This document shows, in pieces, positions 1 through 8,023 of a stretch of DNA of 64,000 bases; the first letter of the stretch is position 1, and the number at the start of each line of letters is the position of its first letter. The position numbers were made by a program, and so were the translations under genes. Source of the stretch: Hyphomicrobiales bacterium. GTDB lineage: Bacteria; Pseudomonadota; Alphaproteobacteria; Rhizobiales; Rhizobiaceae. The stretch is from the NCBI GenBank assembly GCA_900466875.1, contig UBNQ01000036.1, forward strand, positions 37,593 through 101,592, given 5' to 3'. A model generated the notes under the pieces. It searched no databases. It was given only the letters and a program-made list of their open reading frames with translations, and had not been told where the DNA came from.

Positions 1-1
1 G

Positions 2-94
2 GTTGCGATCGAAGGCGGGCACCATTTCGACGAGGACTACGAGGCGCTCGGGAAACGTATCCTCGACAGCCTGCAGAAGCGGCTTCCGAAATAA
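2..94 (+). CDS. C-terminal end of an AcvB/VirJ-like protein (partial)
   Basis: Only the last 30 codons are in the window, and the frame enters from the left edge. The visible tail contains the motif GGHHFDEDY, then a short helix ending KRLPK and a TAA stop. An HHF motif close to the C-terminus resembles the catalytic-histidine end of the AcvB/VirJ alpha/beta-hydrolase family (periplasmic lysyl-phosphatidylglycerol hydrolases linked to virulence in Agrobacterium). The family call rests on about nine residues from memory, so another alpha/beta hydrolase is possible. A hairpin follows at 116-134. Confidence 0.4.
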   Translation, partial: VAIEGGHHFDEDYEALGKRILDSLQKRLPK

Positions 95-115
95 GCAGCC
101 ATCAGGGTGGATTGA

Positions 116-134
116 AGGCCTGCTGGGCAGGCCT
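116..134 (+). terminator. Hairpin after the partial first gene
   Basis: A perfect 8-bp stem, AGGCCTGC / GCAGGCCT, closes a 3-nt loop 22 bases after the stop codon. There is no run of T directly after it (GTGGTTGCG follows), so it could be a weak or Rho-assisted terminator or an mRNA 3'-end stabiliser. Confidence 0.45.
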
Positions 135-407
135 GTGGTTGCGTCCTTGTGGATCACGCAGATCTGACGGTTTCGTGAGCTGACCACTTGAGTTTCGACG
201 GAGGCGGGTTTAAATCTTGGCCGACCAGGACCGGGCCCCTCTGGCAGTTCTTTTGCGAACTGTGATGTCGGACTGGATTGTCCAATATCGGTGCCCGGTG
301 TCGTGATGGTTTTTGGTCGGATGGAATGCGTGTCTCTTGGCTTGCCCGGAACATGTACCAAAGGTCGTCAGGACATGAGGCACCCCCGTCTAAAATAGGG
401 TTGTCAT
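135..407 (+). other. Noncoding leader upstream of the TerC-family gene
   Basis: About 270 bases without a credible gene. It contains a 6-bp hairpin CAGTTC/GAACTG at 245-262, inside a possible outer pairing CCGAC 221-225 with GTCGG 267-271 that encloses the palindromic stretch CCGGGCCC. TerC-like genes in many bacteria sit behind manganese-sensing yybP-ykoY riboswitches, but I do not find that riboswitch's conserved GGGGAGUA core here. The region may be a structured leader of another kind or simply promoter DNA. Confidence 0.4.
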
Positions 408-1061
408 ATGATGGAATTCTTCACGCCGGAGGCCTTGTCCGCCCTCGCGCAAGTTATCATGATCGATCTGGTCCTGGCTGGCGACAACGCGATCGTCATC
501 GGTCTGGCTGCTGCCGGCCTGCCGAAGGATCAGCGTGCAAAGGCCATTCTCGTCGGTATCATTGCCGCGACCGTTCTGCGTATCGGTTTTGCTCTTGCTA
601 CTACGCAGCTTCTCCAGATCGTCGGCCTGCTGCTCGCCGGTGGCGTGCTGCTGCTCTGGGTCTGCTGGAAAATGTGGCGCGAACTTCGTACGCCTCATCA
701 CCACGAAGACGAAGCCAACGAGGCTCTTGCCGACAGCGACCTGAATGCCGATGGCACGGTTGCCGGTGGTGCACCGCGCAAGACCTTTGCCCAGGCCGCA
801 TGGCAGATCGTCATCGCTGACGTTTCGATGTCGCTCGACAACGTGCTGGCTGTCGCCGGTGCCGCGCATGAGCACCCGGAAGTTCTGATCTTCGGTCTGG
901 TTCTGTCGATCGCGCTGATGGGTATCGCGGCAAGCTTCATCGCCCGCCTGCTCAACAAGCATCGCTGGATCGCCTATGTCGGTCTTGCCGTCATTCTCTA
1001 CGTGTCGCTCGAAATGATCTGGCGCGGTACGAACGAGATCATGCCTTACATCTCGGGCTGA
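408..1061 (+). CDS. TerC-family integral membrane protein (YjbE-like)
   Basis: 217 residues, the usual length of the short TerC/YjbE group of inner-membrane proteins, implicated in metal (especially manganese) export and metallation of exported proteins. Two TerC signature stretches are visible: DLVLAGDNAIVIG near residues 20-32, and ADVSMSLDNVLAV near 138-150. Both carry acidic residues inside membrane segments expected to bind metal. A hydrophilic His/Asp/Glu-rich loop (HHHEDEANEA) lies between them and could bind metal. Tandem ATG codons occur at 408 and 411. The gene is monocistronic with its own terminator. The substrate is not known from sequence. Confidence 0.85.
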   Translation: MMEFFTPEALSALAQVIMIDLVLAGDNAIVIGLAAAGLPKDQRAKAILVGIIAATVLRIGFALATTQLLQIVGLLLAGGVLLLWVCWKMWRELRTPHHHEDEANEALADSDLNADGTVAGGAPRKTFAQAAWQIVIADVSMSLDNVLAVAGAAHEHPEVLIFGLVLSIALMGIAASFIARLLNKHRWIAYVGLAVILYVSLEMIWRGTNEIMPYISG

Positions 1062-1082
1062 TCGTTCTCTCTTTCACGACAA

Positions 1083-1114
1083 AAAACGGCGCGGTCCCCG
1101 GATCGCGCCGTTTT
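1083..1114 (+). terminator. Rho-independent terminator after the TerC-family gene
   Basis: An 11-bp stem AAAACGGCGCG / CGCGCCGTTTT with a 10-nt loop, 21 bases after the stop, continuing into a T-rich tail (CCATTTTTG). The A-tract on the left arm lets it also act on the minus-strand transcript of the convergent metF-like gene. Confidence 0.85.
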
Positions 1115-1137
1115 CCATTTTTGGGCTCATGATGCAG

Positions 1138-2061
1138 CTATCGGACTGCGACCTTGCTCTTGAGCACCCGCTCGTTCACCCAGTCGGCGCTTGCCCTTAT
1201 GCCGCCGAGCGGAAAGACGTGGATCTGTTCGATCAGGCTTTGCGGATGGCTGGCCTTGTAACTGGCGATCTCGGTCAGGAATTCGTCCGGTTCGTAGGGA
1301 ACAAGCAGCTTGCTCAGATCCATCGCGCGCCTTTGCAACACGCTCAGTGACGGGCCGACGCCGCAGGAAATGGCGAACTTGATCAGCGTCTGCAGCTTGG
1401 TCGGACCGGCAACGCCCAGATGGATCGGCAGCGTCACGCCGGCTTCGGCGATACGCTCGGACCAGCGGATGATCGATTTGGCATCGAAGGCGAACTGGGT
1501 AACGATCGCCATTTCGGCATCGCTGTTTTCCGAATAGGCCTGCTTGAACTTCAGGGCCTTGTCGACGAAGCTTGTTGAGCCATCCTTGTCGATGTCCTTG
1601 TTGCCCTCGGGGTGGCCGGCGACATGCAATCGCTTGAAGCCGTAACGATCAAACAGGCCGCTTTCCAGAAGCTGCAGCGAGCTTTCGAGCTCTCCTCTGG
1701 GCGTGGTGAGACCGCCCGCCAGCAGCAGTGCCTGGCTGACGCCGGCCTCGTTGCTGTAGCGATTGACCCAGTCCTCCAGCATTGCCTTGTCGCGGATGAG
1801 GCGTGCCGGAACATGCGGCATCACCGCATAACCGTCATCGGTCAGGCGCTTTGCGGTGGCGACCATGTCGTCGATCGTCGTGCCGTCGATATGGGCGATG
1901 TAGATGCGCATGCCGGCCGGCAGGAATTCGCGGAAGTCTTCGATCTTCGCCGCGGTGCGTGGCATGACCTCGATCGAATACCCGTCGAGAAGGGCGCCGA
2001 AACTCAGTCGCTCCGACTTCTCGTCCGCATGCCTGTTCTTGAATAGGTTCAGAATTGCCAT
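1138..2061 (-). CDS. Divergent methylenetetrahydrofolate reductase (MetF) family protein
   Basis: 307 residues with the MTHFR TIM-barrel pattern: an early IEVMPRT segment matching the catalytic-glutamate strand of MetF (SFEFFPP in E. coli), a central VTQFAFDAKSIIRW matching the ITQFFFD strand, and a LGVAGPTKL segment matching the GILP strand. The FAD-proximal RGD loop of classical MetF appears as LLAGGLTTPRG, so the usual aspartate is missing by eye alignment. This suggests the divergent MetF-like group linked in other rhizobia to one-carbon and methylamine or betaine catabolism rather than the housekeeping methionine enzyme. No partner methyltransferase is nearby. The start has a GAAGGCAG ribosome site. 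It converges on the TerC gene. Confidence 0.7.
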   Translation of the reverse strand: MAILNLFKNRHADEKSERLSFGALLDGYSIEVMPRTAAKIEDFREFLPAGMRIYIAHIDGTTIDDMVATAKRLTDDGYAVMPHVPARLIRDKAMLEDWVNRYSNEAGVSQALLLAGGLTTPRGELESSLQLLESGLFDRYGFKRLHVAGHPEGNKDIDKDGSTSFVDKALKFKQAYSENSDAEMAIVTQFAFDAKSIIRWSERIAEAGVTLPIHLGVAGPTKLQTLIKFAISCGVGPSLSVLQRRAMDLSKLLVPYEPDEFLTEIASYKASHPQSLIEQIHVFPLGGIRASADWVNERVLKSKVAVR

Positions 2062-2273
2062 ATCGACTGCCTTCTACATCACAAGACTGTCTGCCTGCCA
2101 CTGTTACGACGTGTGCAAGACGGCATTTCTGGCACAGCTTTGTGTAGAGCAGTTTCCTCGCTGCGTCACTTTCGGTTTGATTTCCCCCGCAACGATCGGG
2201 ATGTCGTCGTTGACAAGTGGGTTCTCACATTAGACAACAGCGCATCCGACGGCTGCCACGGGGGGACTTGCAA

Positions 2274-5200
2274 ATGTCTAGGCGCGCGATCTTCGGCTTT
2301 TCAGCTTTGTTTTTCTCGTCTTTCCTTCTGGTCTCGCCGCTTGCGGCGGCTGAACGGCGGATCGAAACGACGGTGGATGGCGACTATCTCGGCTTCGATC
2401 TTCGCACCGTGAAGAACGTCAGCCAGGATCAGTGCGAGACTGCCTGCATCGGCGACAACCAGTGCCGCGCCTTCACTTACAATGTCAAAGCCAAGTGGTG
2501 CTTCCTGAAGTCCGACCACGGCCAGCTCAACACCTTTGCAGGTGCCGTTGCGGGCAAGATCGTCGAGGTGGCTGCCCAGCCGGATATCGGTGCACCGCCG
2601 CGGCTGACATTTCTTTCCGACGAATTGCTGCAACAGGCGCGCGAGCAGAAGGATGGGCTGGCGCTCGGCGACAACCAGCAGGGATACGGTATCGAGACTC
2701 TGAAAACCGTGGCGCAGGCCGAATTGCTCGGCGGCCGGGTCGATACGGCAATCTACAATTACAAGGGTGCCCTGTCGCTTGCCCCGGATGACGGCGAGTT
2801 GTGGATCGCGTTGGCGCGTGCCGCCAGCATTGCCAAGAATAACGGGTCAGCCGATAGCGAAGGCACGCTTGCCGCAATCAACGGTTATCTCCTGTCACGC
2901 AGCACCCAGGCCCGCGCCGATGCGCTTGCCGTTCTGGGGGCCGCCCTCGCCAAGCAGCAGAATTATCGTCAGGCGCTCACCGCCTACAAACAGAGCCTTG
3001 CGCTCGCCAGCGCCCGCACGGTGCAGGCCGCTTATAACGATCTGCGTGAACGTCAGGGTTTTCGCGTCAGCGGCAACACCGTGGATGCAGACAGCGCCAA
3101 TCCGCGCGCCTGCGTGCAGTTTTCCGAGCCTCTGGTGAAAGCCGGGGTCGACTATGCGCCCTTCGTCACGCTTGACGGGCAGGCGCCCAAGGCGATGGAA
3201 GCCAAAGACAACCAGATCTGCGTTGAGGGCCTGACCCACGGCCAGCGCTACAAGCTTTCGCTGCGCCGCGGCCTGCCGTCGTCGGTCGACGAGCCGCTGA
3301 CAGCGCAGGTGGATCTCGACCTCTACGTCAAGGACCGCTCACCGATGGTGCGGTTTACCGGTGACAGCTTCGTGCTGCCGTCGACTGCGCGCCGCGGTAT
3401 CCCGATCGTGTCGGTCAATACCGAGCGTGCGAACCTGAAACTCTACCGGATCGGCGACCGCAACATCGCGCCGCTACTCACCAACTCGCAGTTTCTCACC
3501 CAGATGAGCGGCTACAGCGCCGACCGGATCCAGCAGGAGAACGGTGAACTCGTCTGGCAGGGCACGATCGATCTCGGTCAGGACCTCAACAAGGACGTGA
3601 CGACCAGCTTCCCGGTCGACGAGGCGCTGCCGCAGCGCAAGCCCGGCGTCTATGTGCTGACGGCGTCCGCTGCCAATGCCGTCAATCAGGAATGGGACAA
3701 CAAGGCGACGCAGTGGTTCGTCGTGTCCGATATCGGGCTGACAACCTATGCCGGGACAGACGGGCTGCATGTGTTTGCCCGCGCGCTCGGTTCTGCCAAG
3801 CCAATCGAAGGCGTCGACCTTCAGCTTCTGGCCAAGAACAACGAAATCCTCGGCATGGCCAAGACGGATGCGGATGGCCGTGCCACCTTCACCGCTGGTC
3901 TCATCCGTGGCACGGCGGCCATGGTGCCGGCAGTGCTGACGGCACAGAACGACGGCAAGGACTACGTCTTCCTCGACATGACCCGTGCCGGCTTCGATCT
4001 TTCCGACCGCGGCGTCACCGGTCGTCCCGCTCCCGGCGCGATCGATCTTCTGTCCTGGACCGAGCGCGGCATCTACCGGCCCGGCGAGGTGGTTCACGCC
4101 AGTGCACTTGCCCGCAATGTCGATGCCACCGCCATCGAAAACCTGCCGCTCACCTTCGTTTTCCTGCGCCCTGACGGCGTGGAAGACCGGCGGATGGTGA
4201 AAAACGGCGATATCGGCGGCTATACGCTCGATCTTCCGCTACAGGATACGTCGATGCGCGGCACCTGGACGATGCAGGTGTTTACCGATCCCAAAGGTTC
4301 GGCGATCGGCGAGAAGACTTTCCTGGTCGACGATTTCGTGCCGGACCGCATCGAATTCGACATGACGAGCGAGGCTAAGGAGATCGTTGTCGGTGAACCG
4401 GCCAAGGTTTCCATCGACGGCCGTTTTCTCTATGGCGCGCCGGCTACCGGTCTTGGCCTCGAAGGCGAGATCGCGCTGAAGCCGACCCGCGAAAATGCGG
4501 TCTTCCCCGGCTACCAGTTCGGCCTTGCCGACGAGGAGGAAACCGAAACCGTGCGTATCCCGCTCGATGCATTGGGCGAGACGGACGAGGAGGGCAAGGC
4601 CACGTTCGACGCGGATGTCGCGGAACTGCCGTCCACTACAAAATTGATCAATGCCGATATCGTCGTGCGCATGCACGAGACCGGTGGCCGCGCGATAGAG
4701 CGCAACCTGTCGCTGCCGGTGAAAGCGGATGGGCCGAGGATCGGCATCAAGCCGGAGTTTTCCGGTGACCTGCCCGAAGGCGCGGTCGGCAATTTCAACG
4801 TCATCCTGGTCAACGAAGCCGGTGCGAAACAGGCTGCCAAGGGCCTGCCGTGGAAACTCGTAAAGGTCGAGCAGGATTACCAATGGTATCGCGACGGCAA
4901 TTCCTGGCGCTACGAGCCGATCACCCGCACCCGTCAGGTTTCCAACGGCACCGTCGACGTGACGACGGATGGCGGACGTGTGTCCGTGCCGGTCGAATGG
5001 GGTCGCTACCGGCTTGAAGTCGAGACGGCCGATATCGGTGGCCCTGCCTCCAGTCTCGAATTCGATGCCGGCTGGTTCGTTACCGCGACCTCGACGGAAA
5101 CCCCGGATGCGCTGGAAATCGCGCTCGACAAGCAAAGCTACAAGGTCGGCGACACGGCCAAGCTGAAGATCGCTTCGCGTTATGCCGGCGAGTTGATGGT

Positions 5201-7727
5201 GATGGCAGGTTCCGAAGAGCTGATCTCTGTCGAGACCGCGAGCATTTCGGAAAATGGCGGCGAGGTCGAAATTCCGGTGACTGCGGATTGGGGGGCAGGT
5301 TCCTATGTGACCGCAACCCTCTATCGCCCCGGCGAAGCGCGTGAAAACCGCATGCCGATGCGGGCGATCGGGATCACATGGCTGAAGGTCGATCCCGAGG
5401 CCCGTGATCTTTCGATTTCCATCGATGCGCCGGAAAAGACGCTGCCGCGTCAGCCGCTCGAACTCTCGCTGCAGGTGGCAGGAGCGGGTGCCAATGAAGA
5501 CGCTTATGTCACGGTTGCAGCCGTCGATGTCGGCATCTTGAATCTCACCCGGTACGAACCTCCGGCGCCCGACGACTGGTATTTCGGCCAGCGTCGGTTG
5601 GGCCTTGAGATTCGCGATATCTATGGCCGGCTGATCGATGGTTCGCTGGGTGCGACCGGGCGTCTGCGGACCGGCGGTGATGGCGGCAGCATGGCGCTGC
5701 AGGCCAGCCCGCCGAAGGAAAAGCTGGTTGCGTTCTTCTCCGGCCCGGTGAAGCTGGACGGTGAAGGCAAGGCAAAGGTCTCCTTCGATATTCCGCAGTT
5801 CAACGGAACGGCGCGGGTCATGGCTGTCGCCTGGTCGAAATCCGGTGTCGGTCATGGCGTCACGGATGTCATCATCCGCGATCCGATCGTCATCACCTCC
5901 AGCCTGCCGCGCTTTCTGGCACCGGGCGATGACAGCAATTTGCGGCTCGATATCGCCAATACCGACGGGCCTGCCGGAACCTATGATCTCACCGTCGAGA
6001 CCAGCGATGCGGTGGCTGTCGGCCAGAGCGCGATCAAGCCAGTGGAACTCACCGCAGGAGGCAAGGCCAGCGTCACGCTGCCGCTGGTCGGTATCGAGCC
6101 GGGTGACGGCACGGTGTCGATCAAGCTTGCCAATAGCTCCGGTCTCTCCGTCGATCAGGTTCTCCATATTCCGGTCCGCCCGGCAGCGATGCCGGTGACG
6201 GAACGGCGGCTGGTCGATCTGAAGCCGGGTGCGAGTGTTACGGTCGACGGCAATCTGCTGGCTGACAGCGTGCTTCAGGGCGCTTCGGTCAGCGTCAATG
6301 TCAGCCGTTCCAACGCGTTTGATATCCCGGCGCTGCTGATGAGCCTCGACCGTTACCCTTACGGCTGCGCCGAGCAGACGACGAGCCGGGCTCTGCCGCT
6401 TCTCTACTTGAGCGAGATGGCGGTGCAGAACGGGCTTGTCGACGATGCCGAGGTGAAGAAGAGGGTGCAGGATGCGATCCATCGCGTGCTGTCCTTCCAG
6501 GCTTCGGCCGGCAGCTTCGGCCTTTGGGGGCCGGATGGCGCGGGCAACGATCTGTGGCTCGATGCCTATGTGAGCGATTTCCTCTCGCGTGCCCGCGAAC
6601 AGGGGTATGACGTGCCGGAGCAGCCGCTGGTGCAGGCGCTGGAGAATCTGCAGAACACACTCGCCTATACGACCAATGTGCGCGACCAGGGCAACCAGAT
6701 CGCCTACGCGCTTTATGTTCTCGCCCGTAACCGCAAGGCCGCGATCAGCGATCTCAGGTATTACGCCGATACCATGCTCGGTGATTTCCCGACGCCGCTT
6801 GCGAAGGCGCATATCGCGGCGGCTCTTTCGCTCTACGGCGATGGCCAGCGGTCGCGCAGCATCTTCAACGACGCGCTGCAAATGTCGGAAAATGCGCAGG
6901 TCCATAAGGTGAGCCTCGCCCGTTCCGATTACGGTTCCTCGTTGCGAGACGGCGCCGCAGTGCTGGCGCTTGCCGCCGAAAGCCGTCCGGTGCCGCCGAT
7001 CGTGCCGGCGCTGGCCGATGTGGTTGCCAAGGAGTGGACGCAGAAAAAATACACCAGCACCCAGGAACAGACCTGGATGCTGCTTGCCGCTCGCGCACTG
7101 CAGAACGGCGATGACAGCCTTCGCCTCGACGTCAATGGTGCAGCCCATACCGGCACGCTGATGTCGCAGATGGTGGGGGACGTGTTGCTTGATCATCCGC
7201 TGACGATCCGCAACGACAGCGGCGATGCACTCTCTGCCGCGATCACCACGGTCGCCGCACCGGCTACGCCGCTGCCGGCCGGAGGCGACGGGTTCGAGAT
7301 CTCGCGGGCTTACTACACAATGGCGGGCGAAGAGGCGAATGTCAGCGAGGCGAAGCAGAACGAGCGGTATGTCGTTGTGCTGACCGTCACCGAGACCAAT
7401 GACTGGCCGTCCCGCATTGTCGTTACCGATCTGCTGCCGGCAGGTTTCGAGATCGACAATCCGTCGATCGTCAACAGCGCCAATCTTTCCAATTTCGACT
7501 GGATCGAGGACGTGCAGGCGGCGCATACGGAATTCCGCAACGACCGTTTCGTCGCGGCCTTCAATCGTAGCCAAGGCGATAACCGGCAGATCACGCTGGC
7601 TTACGTCGTGCGCGCCGTAACACCCGGCGTCTACGATCATCCCGCAGCCCAGGTGGACGATATGTACCGCCCGCAGTTTTCGGCGCGGACGGCCGTGGGG
7701 AAGATGGAGGTTTTGGCGGCGCAGTGA
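2274..7727 (+). CDS. Bacterial alpha-2-macroglobulin with N-terminal PAN domain (MagD/YfhM-like)
   Basis: A 1817-residue secreted protease-trap protein. The chosen ATG follows a GGGGGG ribosome site and opens a clean signal peptide (SRRAIFGFSALFF, ending LAAA), whereas the frame continues 19 codons upstream without secretion features. A PAN/Apple-like module with paired cysteines (CETACIGDNQCRAF) follows at about residues 26-100, then TPR-like helices (about 140-270), then macroglobulin domains. The thioester motif GCAEQ is intact, with the reactive Cys at residue 1365 and Gln at 1368. In the family the Cys-Gln thioester covalently captures attacking proteases, guarding the periplasm when the wall is breached. 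pbpC follows, the classic partner. Unlike E. coli YfhM there is no lipobox cysteine, so it is probably soluble in the periplasm. Confidence 0.92.
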   Translation: MSRRAIFGFSALFFSSFLLVSPLAAAERRIETTVDGDYLGFDLRTVKNVSQDQCETACIGDNQCRAFTYNVKAKWCFLKSDHGQLNTFAGAVAGKIVEVAAQPDIGAPPRLTFLSDELLQQAREQKDGLALGDNQQGYGIETLKTVAQAELLGGRVDTAIYNYKGALSLAPDDGELWIALARAASIAKNNGSADSEGTLAAINGYLLSRSTQARADALAVLGAALAKQQNYRQALTAYKQSLALASARTVQAAYNDLRERQGFRVSGNTVDADSANPRACVQFSEPLVKAGVDYAPFVTLDGQAPKAMEAKDNQICVEGLTHGQRYKLSLRRGLPSSVDEPLTAQVDLDLYVKDRSPMVRFTGDSFVLPSTARRGIPIVSVNTERANLKLYRIGDRNIAPLLTNSQFLTQMSGYSADRIQQENGELVWQGTIDLGQDLNKDVTTSFPVDEALPQRKPGVYVLTASAANAVNQEWDNKATQWFVVSDIGLTTYAGTDGLHVFARALGSAKPIEGVDLQLLAKNNEILGMAKTDADGRATFTAGLIRGTAAMVPAVLTAQNDGKDYVFLDMTRAGFDLSDRGVTGRPAPGAIDLLSWTERGIYRPGEVVHASALARNVDATAIENLPLTFVFLRPDGVEDRRMVKNGDIGGYTLDLPLQDTSMRGTWTMQVFTDPKGSAIGEKTFLVDDFVPDRIEFDMTSEAKEIVVGEPAKVSIDGRFLYGAPATGLGLEGEIALKPTRENAVFPGYQFGLADEEETETVRIPLDALGETDEEGKATFDADVAELPSTTKLINADIVVRMHETGGRAIERNLSLPVKADGPRIGIKPEFSGDLPEGAVGNFNVILVNEAGAKQAAKGLPWKLVKVEQDYQWYRDGNSWRYEPITRTRQVSNGTVDVTTDGGRVSVPVEWGRYRLEVETADIGGPASSLEFDAGWFVTATSTETPDALEIALDKQSYKVGDTAKLKIASRYAGELMVMAGSEELISVETASISENGGEVEIPVTADWGAGSYVTATLYRPGEARENRMPMRAIGITWLKVDPEARDLSISIDAPEKTLPRQPLELSLQVAGAGANEDAYVTVAAVDVGILNLTRYEPPAPDDWYFGQRRLGLEIRDIYGRLIDGSLGATGRLRTGGDGGSMALQASPPKEKLVAFFSGPVKLDGEGKAKVSFDIPQFNGTARVMAVAWSKSGVGHGVTDVIIRDPIVITSSLPRFLAPGDDSNLRLDIANTDGPAGTYDLTVETSDAVAVGQSAIKPVELTAGGKASVTLPLVGIEPGDGTVSIKLANSSGLSVDQVLHIPVRPAAMPVTERRLVDLKPGASVTVDGNLLADSVLQGASVSVNVSRSNAFDIPALLMSLDRYPYGCAEQTTSRALPLLYLSEMAVQNGLVDDAEVKKRVQDAIHRVLSFQASAGSFGLWGPDGAGNDLWLDAYVSDFLSRAREQGYDVPEQPLVQALENLQNTLAYTTNVRDQGNQIAYALYVLARNRKAAISDLRYYADTMLGDFPTPLAKAHIAAALSLYGDGQRSRSIFNDALQMSENAQVHKVSLARSDYGSSLRDGAAVLALAAESRPVPPIVPALADVVAKEWTQKKYTSTQEQTWMLLAARALQNGDDSLRLDVNGAAHTGTLMSQMVGDVLLDHPLTIRNDSGDALSAAITTVAAPATPLPAGGDGFEISRAYYTMAGEEANVSEAKQNERYVVVLTVTETNDWPSRIVVTDLLPAGFEIDNPSIVNSANLSNFDWIEDVQAAHTEFRNDRFVAAFNRSQGDNRQITLAYVVRAVTPGVYDHPAAQVDDMYRPQFSARTAVGKMEVLAAQ

Positions 7728-7831
7728 GGTGATTGGTAGAGGGAGCTAGCCTCAGCCAAACAAGCAATCGGCCAGCACTCTCTTGATTCTAGGTGGGTCT
7801 GCCCTCGCCCCTTTGCATTTTTGGTGGGCTT

Positions 7832-7970
7832 GCCCCTCACCCTAACCCTCTCCCCGCAGGCGGGGAGAGGGGACGTGGCTCGCGCAACGTTGGAGGGGCA
7901 CGGGATAGGCTACGGCACGGGTCCTTCGCTCCGTTTACGGGGAGAAGGTGGCGGCAGCCGGATGAGGGGC
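7832..7970. repeat. Dispersed palindromic repeat, copy A (upstream of pbpC)
   Basis: A 139-bp element bounded by inverted ends GCCCCTCA and TGAGGGGC. Inside is a strong hairpin CCCTCTCCCCG (7846-7856) / CGGGGAGAGGG (7861-7871) and a second G-rich half, CCGTTTACGGGGAGAAGG. A closely related element lies at 10218-10353 on the other side of pbpC. This style of CCCTCTCCCC palindrome is common between genes in rhizobial genomes. It has no coding capacity and sits in the 296-bp gap between the macroglobulin gene and pbpC. Confidence 0.8.
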
Positions 7971-8023
7971 GGACGTTCCAAAAAGATCGACGCTGATAGA
8001 AAACGGACAACAGAAGAACCCGC

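Noticed and set aside
135..407. yybP-ykoY manganese riboswitch upstream of the TerC gene
   Set aside because: The conserved GGGGAGUA-type core could not be found on the plus strand.
4999..5200. Alternative reading of the dense convergent frames in the macroglobulin gene as a frameshift
   Set aside because: The plus-strand frame is uninterrupted over 1817 codons with domains in order.
4239..7640. 1133-codon open frame opposite the alpha-2-macroglobulin gene
   Set aside because: Antisense shadow; the plus-strand protein has a signal peptide, PAN and thioester motifs.
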